DNA from: Paludibacteraceae bacterium
GTDB lineage: Bacteria > Bacteroidota > Bacteroidia > Bacteroidales > Paludibacteraceae
NCBI GenBank assembly: GCA_024400125.1
Contig: JAKSNG010000002.1
Location: 46,024 to 110,023, forward strand
Length of the DNA: 64,000 nucleotides
Direction of reading: 5' to 3'
This document shows positions 24,910-36,200 of this stretch, piece after piece. Below the pieces are notes generated by a model that saw only the letters and a list, made by a program, of their open reading frames with translations, was not told where the DNA came from and did not search any database. Positions within the stretch are counted from its first letter, which is position 1; the number at the start of each line of letters is the position of its first letter. The translations under genes and the position numbers were made by a program.

Positions 24910-27717
24910 ATGAAAAAGACGCTCCTTAGTGCTCTCGCACTCGCAATCGGCATCATCGCCTTTGCACAACAACCCGTGTTGTTACCTATTGACTCTGCTG
25001 TTAGAGTAGGACACTTAGACAACGGCCTAACTTATTACATTCGTCACAACGAGTGGCCTAAACAGCGCTGCGAATTTCATATCGCACAAGCCGTCGGCGC
25101 TATCCTCGAAGAAGATGACCAAAACGGATTAGCACACTTCCTCGAACACATGGCTTTTAACGGAACCGAACACTTCCAAGGCAAAGGTATAATCAATTAC
25201 TTTGAGTCTATTGGTGTTAATTTTGGAGGCAACATCAACGCCTACACCTCCTTAGACGAAACTGTCTATCGACTCTCCGAAGTACCCACCTATCGCGAAG
25301 GTATCATCGACTCCGCACTCCTCGTTATGCACGACTGGGCGTGTGGTCTCCTTTTAGAAGGGGACGAGATAGACGCTGAACGTGGTGTTATTCGTGAAGA
25401 ATGGCGAACTCGCTCCGAAGCCAATCGTCGTATGTGGTCTGCACTCAACCCGCTTATGTTCCCTGGTAGTCAATATGCTAAACGCGATGTCATCGGCGAC
25501 ACCGCCGTTATCAATAACTTCACCTACGATGCCTTGCGTGCGTACTACAAGAAATGGTACGGTCCAGACAACCAAGCCATCGTAGTCGTTGGCGACATCA
25601 ATGTCGATTCCATCGAAGCCAAGATAAAAGCCCTCTGGGCAAACGTTCCTGAACGTGTCAATCGCGGTGAAAGACCTATCTACACCATTGACGATAATAA
25701 CGAACCTATCATCGCTCAAGTCAAAGACAAAGAAGCACAATATAGCCGCATCGTAGTCGATTATAAGAAACCTGCACAACCCAAAGAATTGCGCTGCACA
25801 ACAATGGATTATATCACCGATTTAGCGCATGATCTTATCTGCGCCATGATGGACAATCGTTTGGACGAGTTGGCTCAAAACCCCAATGCTTCCTTCATTG
25901 GAGCTGGTTGCGGTTATGGAGAGATTGTTAAAAACAAAGATACATTTGAGGGAGTAGTTGTCGCTAAACAAGGTCAAGAAAAACAAGCCTACGAAGACCT
26001 GCTCTTCCAATTGGAAAAAATGCGTCGATATGGCTTCACCAATGCCGAACTCGAACGCGTCAAAACCGAGAAAATAACTGGCTACGAGAAAGCATATAAC
26101 GAACGCAACTCCACGCGCAACATCAACTACACACGCTCGTATATACGTCACTTCTTAGATGACGCCTACATCCCAGGTATTGAATGGGAATATAAGATGT
26201 TGCCGCAAATACTCCCCATGCTCACATTGGATATCATCAACCAAGAGGCAAAAGCATTGGTTACTGACGAAAACATCATCGTCTCAATGACCGCTCCCGA
26301 GGCTGCCGAACTGCCTTCTAGAGAGGAATGTCTCGCTGCTCTCTCCAACATGAAAAACTTGGAAATAACTGCCCCAGTAGAGGAAACCATGCGCACGAAC
26401 TTGGTCGAAAAAGCGCCCAAGAAAGGCAAAATCAAATCCATGCAAATAGATAACGCTATGGGTACTTCTGTTTGGACACTTTCCAATGGTATTCGCGTGA
26501 TTATCAAACCTACCGAATTCAAACAAGACGAGATTCTCATGAAAGCATACTCATTCGGCGGACTTACTGCTATTGACGACCCAGAAGACTTGTACTCTGC
26601 ACGCATGGCAACTTCCGTAGTTGAGATGTGCGGTATCGGTGACTTTAGCCGTATTGACTTGCAAAAAGCATTAACGGGCAAGTATGTAGCTGTGTCTCCA
26701 TCTATCGGTGCTAATACCGAAACACTTGGTGGTAGCTCTAACATCAAGGACTTTGAGACGATGCTGCAACTGGCTTACCTCTACATGACCGCTCCGCGTC
26801 GTGACGAAGAAGCTTTCAAAACGCTAATGAGTCTCCTCGAGACACAACTCAAAAACAAAGAAGCAGACCCCAAATCTGCATGGAGCGATTCCATCCGTGT
26901 GATGTGCGCAGACCATTCTCCTCGCGGAATCATCTATTCATTGGATAACATCTCTAAAATCAACATGGACAAAGCATTGCAAATATACAAAGAACGCTTT
27001 GCTAATCCTGCTGACTTTACCTTCTTCTTTATCGGCAATATCGACCCCAACGACGAATTAGTACAACAGCAAATTTGTCAATGGATAGGTGGTCTAAAAA
27101 CAAAGAAGTGCCGTGAAGAAGTCATCGACCGCAATGTCCGTGTCGCTCCAGGAATGCAAAAGAACTATTTCCAACGTTCCATGCTCACTAAGACAGGTTC
27201 CAACTTCATCCAATACACCGCATATAACTTGCCATACACGATGAGCAATGAGACACAAGTCGATATGATTGGACGAATCTTAGACATCCGTTATCTCGAG
27301 TCTATCCGTGAACGTGAAGGTGGCAGTTATGGCGTCGGCACATCTGCATCCATGTATATCTTCCCGAAACCAAGCGCAGAACTGACCATGTACTTCGATA
27401 CAGACCCCGATAAACAAGCCAAATTGATGAGCATCATCCACGAAGAAGTGCAGACCATCGCTAAAAACGGTCCTTTAGCCGAAGACTTATCTAAAGTGCA
27501 GGCATCCATGGTCAAGGATTTTGCAGAAGATATAGAGAAAAATAATTATTGGTATGGCACTATTTTGCCATCATACTACATCTTTGGAGACAACTACTTG
27601 ACGGACTATGTTCCTACAGTACAAGCTGTTACCGCAGAAAGTATCCGTCAAACGCTGCAACTCATCTTAGATGAAGGTAACGTAATGGAAGTCGTAATGA
27701 TGCCAGCTGAAGAATAA
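24910..27717 (+). CDS. Secreted M16-family zinc metallopeptidase
   Basis: 935 residues. Signal peptide MKKTLLSALALAIGIIAFAQ. Two M16 halves: the N-terminal half has the inverted zinc motif HFLEH (His76, Glu79, His80) and the downstream RGVIREEW Glu. The second half starts near residue 500 (MGTSVWTLSNGIRVIIKPTEF) and carries the REGGSYGVGT motif of the non-catalytic partner. Likely periplasmic. lpxB overlaps its stop by 1 bp. Confidence 0.94.
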   Translation: MKKTLLSALALAIGIIAFAQQPVLLPIDSAVRVGHLDNGLTYYIRHNEWPKQRCEFHIAQAVGAILEEDDQNGLAHFLEHMAFNGTEHFQGKGIINYFESIGVNFGGNINAYTSLDETVYRLSEVPTYREGIIDSALLVMHDWACGLLLEGDEIDAERGVIREEWRTRSEANRRMWSALNPLMFPGSQYAKRDVIGDTAVINNFTYDALRAYYKKWYGPDNQAIVVVGDINVDSIEAKIKALWANVPERVNRGERPIYTIDDNNEPIIAQVKDKEAQYSRIVVDYKKPAQPKELRCTTMDYITDLAHDLICAMMDNRLDELAQNPNASFIGAGCGYGEIVKNKDTFEGVVVAKQGQEKQAYEDLLFQLEKMRRYGFTNAELERVKTEKITGYEKAYNERNSTRNINYTRSYIRHFLDDAYIPGIEWEYKMLPQILPMLTLDIINQEAKALVTDENIIVSMTAPEAAELPSREECLAALSNMKNLEITAPVEETMRTNLVEKAPKKGKIKSMQIDNAMGTSVWTLSNGIRVIIKPTEFKQDEILMKAYSFGGLTAIDDPEDLYSARMATSVVEMCGIGDFSRIDLQKALTGKYVAVSPSIGANTETLGGSSNIKDFETMLQLAYLYMTAPRRDEEAFKTLMSLLETQLKNKEADPKSAWSDSIRVMCADHSPRGIIYSLDNISKINMDKALQIYKERFANPADFTFFFIGNIDPNDELVQQQICQWIGGLKTKKCREEVIDRNVRVAPGMQKNYFQRSMLTKTGSNFIQYTAYNLPYTMSNETQVDMIGRILDIRYLESIREREGGSYGVGTSASMYIFPKPSAELTMYFDTDPDKQAKLMSIIHEEVQTIAKNGPLAEDLSKVQASMVKDFAEDIEKNNYWYGTILPSYYIFGDNYLTDYVPTVQAVTAESIRQTLQLILDEGNVMEVVMMPAEE

Positions 27718-28832
27718 TGAAGTACTTCTTGTTAGTTGGCGAGCCCTCTGGCGATTTGCACGCAGCGTCTTTAGTAGAAGCGTTGCGTGCACGCTGTGCT
27801 ACTGCACAGTTCTACGGACTCGGCGGCGACAAGATGCAAGCAGCGGGAGTAATCCTCTTTCAACACTATCGCAAAATGGCTTTTATGGGCGTCTTAGCTG
27901 TGTTACGCCACTTGCCCGATGTGAAACGAAACTTCCGCATCGCAGAACAAGCACTCTTACAAACACAACCCGATGTGCTCATTCTCATCGACTACCCGTC
28001 ATTTAATCTGCGCATGGCGGCGTTTGCCAAGAAACATCTACCACAGACGAAAATTGTCTATTATATACCCCCCAAAGTATGGGCGTGGAAAACTCGTCGT
28101 ATTCATCGCATCGCAACTTTGTGCGACGAAGTGTTAGGAATCTTCCCTTTTGAACCGACTTTCTATGCGCGTTACGGATATACTTGCACGTATGTGGGCA
28201 ACCCCACTAACAACGAGATAACTGCCGCCCAAACCCACATCAAAACGGCTGACGAACAGCATATCGTACTTCTGCCAGGATCGCGCATGTCTGAAATCAA
28301 ACATTGTCTTCCCACAATGTTGGCAGCAGCACGAAACATCAAAAACCAACAAGCACGAGACCTCTCCCTTGTTATCGCTGCGGCGCCATCTGTCTCAGAT
28401 GATTGCTATCAACCGTATCTACAAGAAGGAGAACGCATCACGCACGATACGTATCGCGCACTATCTACTGCACAAGCCGCTATCGTGAACTCTGGAACAG
28501 CAACCTTAGAAACAGCATTGATTGGTTGCCCACAAGTAGCAGTCTATCACGTCACCGCCAGTCGATGGCTCGGATGGATAAAACCACTATTGTTCAAAAT
28601 ACCATATTTCACGCTACCCAATATCATCGCCAACAAGCAAGTCATCTATGAAGCTGTCGGAGCTCAATTTACACAATCGAACATCGAACGTGAACTGACG
28701 CGACTACTTGACGATAAGCATTATCGACAACAGATGATGGACAACTATCACGAAATTCAAACACTATTGGGAAAACAAGACGCACCTGCCACCGCTGCAG
28801 AACATATCTATCGTTTAACGCAAACTGCATAA
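27717..28832 (+). CDS. lpxB: Lipid-A-disaccharide synthase
   Basis: Joins UDP-2,3-diacylglucosamine and lipid X at the inner membrane. 371 residues. MKYFLLVGEPSGDLHAASL, YGLGGDKMQAAGV, IDYPSFNLRMA, YYIPPKVWAWK and NSGTATLETAL are the standard GT19 motifs. The start overlaps the M16 stop codon by 1 bp (TAATG). Confidence 0.96.
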   Translation: MKYFLLVGEPSGDLHAASLVEALRARCATAQFYGLGGDKMQAAGVILFQHYRKMAFMGVLAVLRHLPDVKRNFRIAEQALLQTQPDVLILIDYPSFNLRMAAFAKKHLPQTKIVYYIPPKVWAWKTRRIHRIATLCDEVLGIFPFEPTFYARYGYTCTYVGNPTNNEITAAQTHIKTADEQHIVLLPGSRMSEIKHCLPTMLAAARNIKNQQARDLSLVIAAAPSVSDDCYQPYLQEGERITHDTYRALSTAQAAIVNSGTATLETALIGCPQVAVYHVTASRWLGWIKPLLFKIPYFTLPNIIANKQVIYEAVGAQFTQSNIERELTRLLDDKHYRQQMMDNYHEIQTLLGKQDAPATAAEHIYRLTQTA

Positions 28833-28835
28833 ACA

Positions 28836-29504
28836 ATGCCTATTCGTTTAGCACATATCAACAAGACTTTTGGACAACAACAAGTCCTCAAAGACATCTC
28901 ACTCTCTATCGCTGACGGAGAAGTGGTTGGTTTACTCGGTCCTAACGGTGCCGGAAAATCAACGCTGATGAAAATCATACTCGGCTTATGGAAAGCAGAT
29001 GCACATCCTGAGTCCGTACGTGATGTTCCAGCAGAAATGGGTTACTTACCAGAAAACAACCCACTCTACAACGAGATGTATGTGCGCGAGTATCTGGAGT
29101 TCATACAGCGATTAAATAAAAAAATACCTGCACACGGTAATCGTGTGAACGAACTGATGGAACGCGTCGGACTAACCCAAGAAGCCAATAAACGCATTGG
29201 ACAACTCAGCAAAGGCTATCGCCAACGAGTGGGACTCGCACAAGCATTGATGCAGGACCCCGATGTGCTCATCTTAGACGAACCAACTACCGGTTTTGAC
29301 CCCAATCAGTTGGCTGAAATACGACCACTCATCAAACAATTAGGACAAGACCGAACCGTCATTCTCTCTACACACATCTTGCAAGAAGTACGCGAGATGT
29401 GTAGTCGCGTCATCATCCTCGACCACGGAGAGATAAAAGCAGATTTACCGATGACTGAGATCACTAATTTAGAAGAACTCTTTCATCAAACAACTAACAA
29501 TTAA
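28836..29504 (+). CDS. ABC-2-type transporter ATPase, GldA-like
   Basis: 222 residues. Walker A GPNGAGKSTLMKI, signature LSKGYRQRVGLAQAL, Walker B LILDEPTTGFDP and switch His STHILQEV are intact. Most similar in style to GldA of Bacteroidota gliding/ABC-2 systems. GldA proteins are usually ~300 residues, so the C-terminal part is short. No membrane-permease gene is adjacent; the partner must be elsewhere. Confidence 0.85.
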   Translation: MPIRLAHINKTFGQQQVLKDISLSIADGEVVGLLGPNGAGKSTLMKIILGLWKADAHPESVRDVPAEMGYLPENNPLYNEMYVREYLEFIQRLNKKIPAHGNRVNELMERVGLTQEANKRIGQLSKGYRQRVGLAQALMQDPDVLILDEPTTGFDPNQLAEIRPLIKQLGQDRTVILSTHILQEVREMCSRVIILDHGEIKADLPMTEITNLEELFHQTTNN

Positions 29505-29523
29505 CAACTGATAACTGACAACT

Positions 29524-30543
29524 ATGGATACCGATTTTGATATACGTGAACAAATGAGCGAGAAAGAGCAAGACAATGCTCTTCGTCCTTTGCGCTTTGC
29601 TGATTTTGCTGGACAAAGTAAGATTGTCAGTAACCTCAAAATCTTCGTGGAAGCTGCACGCATGCGACATGAGAGTTTAGACCATGTGCTGCTGTTTGGA
29701 CCTCCAGGATTGGGAAAAACAACCCTCTCAAACATCATCGCCAATGAATTGGGAGTGGGATTTAAAGTGACAAGTGGTCCAGTCTTAGATAAACCTGGTG
29801 ACTTAGCTGGACTACTCACTTCCCTCGAAGAAAACGACGTGCTTTTTATAGACGAGATACACCGTCTCAGTCCTGTCGTGGAAGAGTATCTCTATTCCGC
29901 GATGGAGGATTATCGCATTGATATCATGATTGATAAAGGCCCTTCTGCACGCACGATACAAATCGACCTCAATAAGTTTACGCTCATCGGTGCTACTACT
30001 CGCAGCGGACTACTCACATCTCCACTACGCGCTCGTTTTGGTATCAATTGCCATTTGGAGTACTATGATACAGATGTGCTTGCTGGTATTGTACAACGTA
30101 GCGCAGGACTATTAGGCGTAGATATTGACACAAAAGCCGCCGCCGAAATCGCACGCTGCAGCCGTGGCACACCACGTATTGCTAATGCGCTGCTACGACG
30201 CGTACGCGACTTCGCACAAGTCAAAGGAGACGGACGCATCAACCTCGAAATAGCACAATACGCACTAACCGCTCTAAACATCGACTCGTTTGGATTAGAC
30301 GAAATAGATAACAAACTGCTCAACACAATCATTGATAAGTTCAAGGGTGGACCAGTCGGTTTAACAACCATCGCAACCGCTATGGGCGAAGATGCTGGCA
30401 CAATAGAGGATGTTTATGAACCATATCTAATCAAAGAAGGCTTCATTAAACGCACTCCGCGTGGACGCGAAGTAACCGAATTAGCATACCGTCATCTCGG
30501 CAAAACACCACTTTTAGGCGGAAACCAACCTACTTTATTCTAA
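29524..30543 (+). CDS. ruvB: Holliday junction branch migration ATPase RuvB
   Basis: 339 residues. [12 protein letters not shown], Walker [11 protein letters not shown], Walker [10 protein letters not shown], sensor [14 protein letters not shown], then a winged helix ([16 protein letters not shown]). Works with RuvA and RuvC in recombination repair. Confidence 0.98.
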   Translation: MDTDFDIREQMSEKEQDNALRPLRFADFAGQSKIVSNLKIFVEAARMRHESLDHVLLFGPPGLGKTTLSNIIANELGVGFKVTSGPVLDKPGDLAGLLTSLEENDVLFIDEIHRLSPVVEEYLYSAMEDYRIDIMIDKGPSARTIQIDLNKFTLIGATTRSGLLTSPLRARFGINCHLEYYDTDVLAGIVQRSAGLLGVDIDTKAAAEIARCSRGTPRIANALLRRVRDFAQVKGDGRINLEIAQYALTALNIDSFGLDEIDNKLLNTIIDKFKGGPVGLTTIATAMGEDAGTIEDVYEPYLIKEGFIKRTPRGREVTELAYRHLGKTPLLGGNQPTLF

Positions 30544-30597
30544 GACTGACATTTTGGCAGTCTGTTGGCAGATTTGTGAGCGTGGCACACGTTTTGA
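30543..30597 (+). promoter_or_regulatory. Stress-type control region of clpB: palindrome plus TGGCAC-N5-TTGA
   Basis: An imperfect 21-bp palindrome at 30543-30563 (arms AGACTG/CAGTCT around ACATTTTGG) is followed by TGGCAC (30583-30588), five bases, and TTGA (30594-30597). The latter resembles the -24/-12 form of sigma-54 promoters. No TAnnTTTG promoter of the kind used elsewhere in the window is present. The palindrome may bind a heat-shock regulator. This reading is inference. Confidence 0.5.
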
Positions 30598-30631
30598 GTA
30601 ACGATAGACAAAATCATTATTCATTACAACT

Positions 30632-32689
30632 ATGGAAAAGAACGAAAATCTAAACAAGTTTGCTATCAACCTTTGCGAGCGTGCGCAACAAGGAAAATTA
30701 GACCCAGTCATCGGTCGTGATGACGAGATTAGACGTGTGTTGCAGATTCTCAGTCGTAGAACAAAAAATAACCCCATTCTTATTGGTGAACCTGGTGTCG
30801 GCAAAACCGCTATTGCTGAGGGATTAGCACATCGTATCGTACGTGGCGATGTGCCAGAGAACTTGAAGCGTAAACTAATCTATTCATTAGATATGGGAGC
30901 GCTTATCGCAGGTGCAAAATACCAAGGCGAGTTCGAAGAACGCCTCAAAGGTGTTATCAATGAAGTGGTTCAAGCATCTGGCGAGATTATTCTATTTATA
31001 GATGAAATACACACGCTCGTGGGCGCAGGTAAGTCGTCCGGAGCCATGGATGCGGCTAACATACTCAAACCAGCCCTCGCGCGTGGCGAACTGCGTGCTA
31101 TCGGTGCAACAACTTTGGACGAGTATCAAAAGTACTTTGAAACAGATAAAGCACTCGAACGCCGTTTCCAAAAAGTGATGGTTGATGAGCCGGACGAGTC
31201 TGCTACTATCTCTATTCTTCGTGGACTAAAAGAGCGCTATGAAACCCATCACAAAGTGCGTATCAAAGATGATGCACTCATTGCCGCTGTATCACTATCG
31301 GCACGTTATATAACTGACCGTTATCTGCCAGACAAGGCCATTGACTTAGTCGATGAAGCTGCGGCTAAACTGCGTTTGGAAGTGGACTCTAAACCCGAAG
31401 AATTAGACAACCTTGACCGACAAATCAAACAATTAGAGATTGAACGTCAAGCACTGAAACGGGAGTCACAAGGAGAACAAATAGAAAATAGACGATCGAA
31501 AGTAGAGACGCAGTTAAAAGAACTGACCGCTCGACGCGATGAACTCAATCAACAATGGGAAAAAGAGAAAGGTTATGTAGCTACAATCCAAAACGAGAAA
31601 GCCCATATTGAGGAAATGAAACATCAAGCCGAAGTAGCAGAGCGCGAAGGCGATTATGGCAAAGTGGCAGAGATTCGCTACTCGAAACTGCAACAAGCAG
31701 AAGCGAACATCAAAGCCGCTCAAGAAGCACTAAATCAAGTGGGTGTACAACTCATTAAAGAAGAAGTGGACGAAGACGACATCGCTGAAGTTGTTGCACG
31801 TTGGACAGGTATCCCTGTCAACAAAATGATGCAATCGGAACGAGATAAACTGCTGCATCTGGAAGAAGAACTGCATAAACGTGTCATTGGGCAAGACTAT
31901 GCCATTGAGGCAGTCTCAGATGCTATTCGTCGTTCACGCGCAGGCTTACAAGACCCTAAACGCCCTATAGGATCATTCATCTTCCTTGGTACTACAGGTG
32001 TCGGTAAAACCGAATTAGCCAAAGCTTTAGCAGACTACTTATTTGATGACGAGAACATGATGACGCGTATCGATATGTCTGAGTATCAAGAGAAATTCTC
32101 TGCCACTCGACTCATTGGTGCGCCTCCAGGATATGTTGGCTATGATGAAGGAGGACAACTCACGGAAGCCATCCGGCGTAAACCATATTCAGTCGTTCTC
32201 TTCGACGAAATAGAAAAAGCACATCCCGATGTGTTCAATGTGCTACTACAAGTCTTAGATGATGGTCGTCTAACGGATAACAAGGGTAGGTTAGTTAACT
32301 TCAAAAATACCCTCATCATCATGACTTCTAACTTGACAGAAGAACAACTGCGTGCTTCTGTACGACCAGAGTTTATCAACCGTATTGACGACATCATTCA
32401 TTTCGACGAACTATCCGAAGATGCTATTCGCAAAGTAGTCGAATTGCAAATCGCACGCGTTCATACAATGTTAATCGAGCAGGGAATCGACTTGCGTGTC
32501 ACTACTGATGCCATCTCATTTATCGCAAAAGAAGGTTACGACCCACAGTTTGGTGCACGCCCTGTCAAACGCGCATTGCAACGGCTGGTGCTGAACGAAC
32601 TCAGTAAACAGATTATTGCTGGACGCGTAGATGCTGCACGACCAGTCATCGTCGAACTGAGAGACGGAGAATTAAAATTCAAAAACTAA
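30632..32689 (+). CDS. clpB: ClpB-type AAA+ disaggregase lacking the N-domain
   Basis: 685 residues against ~860 in usual ClpB. It starts at the linker before NBD1 ([20 protein letters not shown]); the ~145-residue substrate-binding N-domain is absent and no remnant lies upstream. NBD1: [17 protein letters not shown]. The coiled M-domain (~270-395) is present, separating it from ClpA. NBD2: [20 protein letters not shown]. The loop between TSNL and RPEFINRID is ~20 residues shorter than usual. It resembles the short ClpB isoform made by internal starts in other bacteria. It disaggregates proteins with DnaK. Confidence 0.88.
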   Translation: MEKNENLNKFAINLCERAQQGKLDPVIGRDDEIRRVLQILSRRTKNNPILIGEPGVGKTAIAEGLAHRIVRGDVPENLKRKLIYSLDMGALIAGAKYQGEFEERLKGVINEVVQASGEIILFIDEIHTLVGAGKSSGAMDAANILKPALARGELRAIGATTLDEYQKYFETDKALERRFQKVMVDEPDESATISILRGLKERYETHHKVRIKDDALIAAVSLSARYITDRYLPDKAIDLVDEAAAKLRLEVDSKPEELDNLDRQIKQLEIERQALKRESQGEQIENRRSKVETQLKELTARRDELNQQWEKEKGYVATIQNEKAHIEEMKHQAEVAEREGDYGKVAEIRYSKLQQAEANIKAAQEALNQVGVQLIKEEVDEDDIAEVVARWTGIPVNKMMQSERDKLLHLEEELHKRVIGQDYAIEAVSDAIRRSRAGLQDPKRPIGSFIFLGTTGVGKTELAKALADYLFDDENMMTRIDMSEYQEKFSATRLIGAPPGYVGYDEGGQLTEAIRRKPYSVVLFDEIEKAHPDVFNVLLQVLDDGRLTDNKGRLVNFKNTLIIMTSNLTEEQLRASVRPEFINRIDDIIHFDELSEDAIRKVVELQIARVHTMLIEQGIDLRVTTDAISFIAKEGYDPQFGARPVKRALQRLVLNELSKQIIAGRVDAARPVIVELRDGELKFKN

Positions 32690-32694
32690 AAAAT

Positions 32695-33201
32695 ATGAAG
32701 AAAAGTGCATGGTATGTATGTCTGATTGCAATAATCTCTACATTGTGTATCAGCTGTGAGAAAAATGAACCCGAAAAAGAACAACATTTCAGTTATATGT
32801 TGATGCTATCAACAACAGATGAAGTACTGTCGGTAGTAGATATTACAGTAGATACTACTTTGTTCGTGCCAGATTCTATCGCAAGTGTCACTTATTGGCA
32901 AAGTTACTGGGAACTTACACCTGTGATAGTGGATACCGTGAAACGCGAAGTGGAAATAACGGTAACACTAAAACCAAATGCACAACCTAATCCAAAGGAT
33001 AGTTTATACTACTATGGACTAAATTGCGAAATCAGTGGAAACTATAATGATGAACATTATGGAATCGCAGATCATTCGCTCTTCAAGACCTCACAATTGG
33101 ATGTGGTAAAAAAGTGGTGTACGCGTCAATCAGGTACCTATCTACTATCGTTCTCACAAAAAGACCAAAAAGTTATACCTTCTTTTACAAAGAAAAACTA
33201 A
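32695..33201 (+). CDS. Hypothetical lipoprotein
   Basis: 168 residues. The signal sequence ends in a lipobox LCISC, then a Glu-rich linker (EKNEPEKEQ) and a beta-rich domain (VVDITVDTTLFVPDS, REVEITVTLKP). No family recognised. It starts 5 bp after clpB and could be co-transcribed. Confidence 0.6.
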   Translation: MKKSAWYVCLIAIISTLCISCEKNEPEKEQHFSYMLMLSTTDEVLSVVDITVDTTLFVPDSIASVTYWQSYWELTPVIVDTVKREVEITVTLKPNAQPNPKDSLYYYGLNCEISGNYNDEHYGIADHSLFKTSQLDVVKKWCTRQSGTYLLSFSQKDQKVIPSFTKKN

Positions 33202-33218
33202 AAAATCTACTCAAATAT

Positions 33219-33249
33219 TTGTGTAATTCAAAAAAAAGTCGTACCTTTG
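33219..33249 (+). promoter_or_regulatory. Promoter of the giant secreted protein operon
   Basis: -33 TTG at 33219-33221, spacer TAATTCAAAAAAAAG, -7 TACCTTTG at 33242-33249, gap 20 nt. Almost the same spacer as the udk promoter. Confidence 0.85.
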
Positions 33250-33288
33250 TGCGCTTTTTTAAAGAAAACAAGTATTGAGTAGGTTTTT

Positions 33289-36200
33289 ATGCGTCATTTG
33301 GTGAGATATATCAGAGTCGTACTCGCATTTCTATGCGTGGCTTTGCACGTAGTCGCTGCTGAGATTCCCCAACTCAAGAAAGTGACTTCTACTGAGGGAC
33401 GAGAATTCTATGTTGGATTCTTGTTAAATGCCAGTAGCAAGCTGACACCAACCCCCGACCCTACACTCAAACTGACTCTTATCGCTTCCTCGCGCGAGGC
33501 GCAAACAATTGTGCTTGAGTATGCCAATGGCGCGAGCAAAGAGTACAAAGTGGCGGCTGGTAAATCCGTGCTCATAGATGTGGACCCACAGAATGCTTAC
33601 GTGGATTTGGGTGCTCAGGAAACAGAAAAAGCAGTCGACAAAGGCTTACGCGTGTATAGTAAAGAGAAAAGGCTATTCTCGTTAATCTCTTACAATAAAA
33701 ATGGTAGTGACAAGACTTCTGATAGTCAAGACGCTGCACTGATTTTCCCTGTAGAAGCATTAGGCAAAGAGTATGTCATCCAGACCTCTCCCGTAGATAA
33801 TATAGCTACGGAATTTATGATTGTGGGTACGGAAGATGATACAGAGATTACAATTAGTCAAACTGCGGATTCGGAAGCAAAAAAGAAGGGCGTCACATAC
33901 GATATCCGTTTGATGGCAAAGCAAGTATGGCTAATTCGTGCATTGCCTGTGGAGAAAGACCCAACAGCTATGAATCTTAGCGGAACTACTATTTGTGCGT
34001 CCAAACCCATTGCAGTCTTTCAAGGTAACCAAGAAGCAGCGATACCAAAAGACGGAGGTGCTATCAGTAAAGACCATACTTATGAACAAACTTTGCCCAT
34101 CAATCATTGGGGTAAAAAATATATTGTTCCAGTAGTAATACCTCTTGCAGAAATGGCGCTTTTTCGCAACGATATTTGTGTGACAGCAATGTTGCCGAAT
34201 ACACAAATATCGGTGAGTGGAGTAACTGGAGTAACAGGCACAACATTGCAAGCTAACGAAACATTTGAGTTGGCAATTTCAGATTATAACTGCTTCACAG
34301 AGGCTATATATATTGAGGCGGATAAACCAATACACGTTGCATCTTACCTGCCTGCTGGCTCTGAAAATAAAAAGGTAAAGAATGGAGTTCGCGTGTCTTC
34401 TGGTGACGAGAGTTCTATGTATGTGCCTGCGATTGAGCAGCTTACGGATACCTTGATATTCTCCACTATAGATCCCGATTCAGATAATCCGCTGGAGCAT
34501 TATATGGTCTTGTGGGCAAAGAAAGATAGTGTTCCTCTCATCAAAATGAATGGAGCAAGTATAGCGTCTCAATTTACTACACTCCCATATAATGGAGGAG
34601 CTTATGCGTTTGCGCGCATAACCATTGACGCAGAAAAAACATACACCATTACCAGCGCTGGAAAAGATGTGACAGGCTGCGCCTACGGAGTAGAAGACGG
34701 ACAAGCTTATATGATGCCTATTGGATTCGATTTTAGTCCCAATCCAGATTCATTGTTCGTGGAGATTGTCACAGCTAAAGGCGATAGCGTCTTAGATGTT
34801 CGCCATAGCGAACTGATGAAAAAAACAGCGCCTGAAGTAGATAGATGGTATTTGGATATCAATTTAGACCTTCATGGTGAACCATTTATGGACTCCGTTT
34901 TTGTGTGCGATAGTGCGGAACTGATTTTTCCAACACATATAACATCTCAGTACGATAAAGTCCTTTGGCAAATTGAATCGGCACCTGACCAACCCAATAC
35001 TGGACGTGCAAACCCCTATTACAAAGAAAAAGAGGAAACAACAGCTCAGCCGCTACAACACCAGTTCTTATTAGTGCCCCAACACGAGGAACAATTAGCT
35101 CCGTATGAGGATTTTGAGGTGCGGCTATTAGTGTATCCCACCCCTGTTATATGTGAGGAATTGGCACCGGATACACTCAAAACATTAGTGCGTGTCCTCC
35201 GCGCATACAACGATACGATTTGGAAAACGATATGCGTAGATGATACCATTCGCTTCTTCTATGATGACTACAATCATCCGGGAGTCGGAAAAGCAGATTC
35301 AACTACCTTTGTCTATAATCATACCGACCAAGCGAAAGATATTCTATCATTTGATTTAGGCGTTAACTCCTATTCTCGCTCGTACATTTCTTCGGGTGGC
35401 TGCGATTCTATGATGACACTGATGCTGCTCGTCTGTGATACCAGTTTGCAACGTGTGGACACAGTCGTTTGCCAAGAGAAACTGAAAGAACTGAGAAATG
35501 GTTTCCCTGGTCGATTCCAAAAGGTAGATTTCACGAAAGCCCCAGCACTCAAAGACACAATCTATTACGATACCGCTTATGTCAAATGTTGGGATGATCC
35601 AACCAGTGCGCAAGACCCATTGTATCTGCAATTCAAAAACCATTGCAAAGATTTTAAGGGATGTGAAAGCGTATTAGAATTGCATCTAAAAATGATGCCT
35701 GTAAAGGTCTATACAGAACAGAAACCTTGGTGTATTGCTTCTCAAGAAGATGTCTATATGGATTGGTTACACGAAGATGGTTCACTTATACGAAAAATTC
35801 CACAAGATGACCCTCAGTTCGGAACAGGTATTGTTGGTAACTTCCATGATACTATTTGGCATAACCCATGTACGGATTGTCCTGATGGGAAGTGCCCAAA
35901 AATAGTTCACAACCTAACATTAATTAAGATTTCAAGTAAGCCTATTGTTGATACTGTACATATTTGTCAACACACGTTGTTCGAGTACAAAGACCAATTC
36001 CAAGTAGTACGATTAAGATACGATGCAGATACGATTCCTGTAGGCAAGGAGCAAATAGACTCATTCCAAGTGATTGTGAAATCAGGAAATGTGCAGTGCG
36101 AATATAAGCAAACGTTGCATTTGTGGGTTGATACAGTCTATCGTGACTTAGCTGTTTTGGACACAGCATGTTGCTCTTTGACGGATCGGTATGTGTGGGA

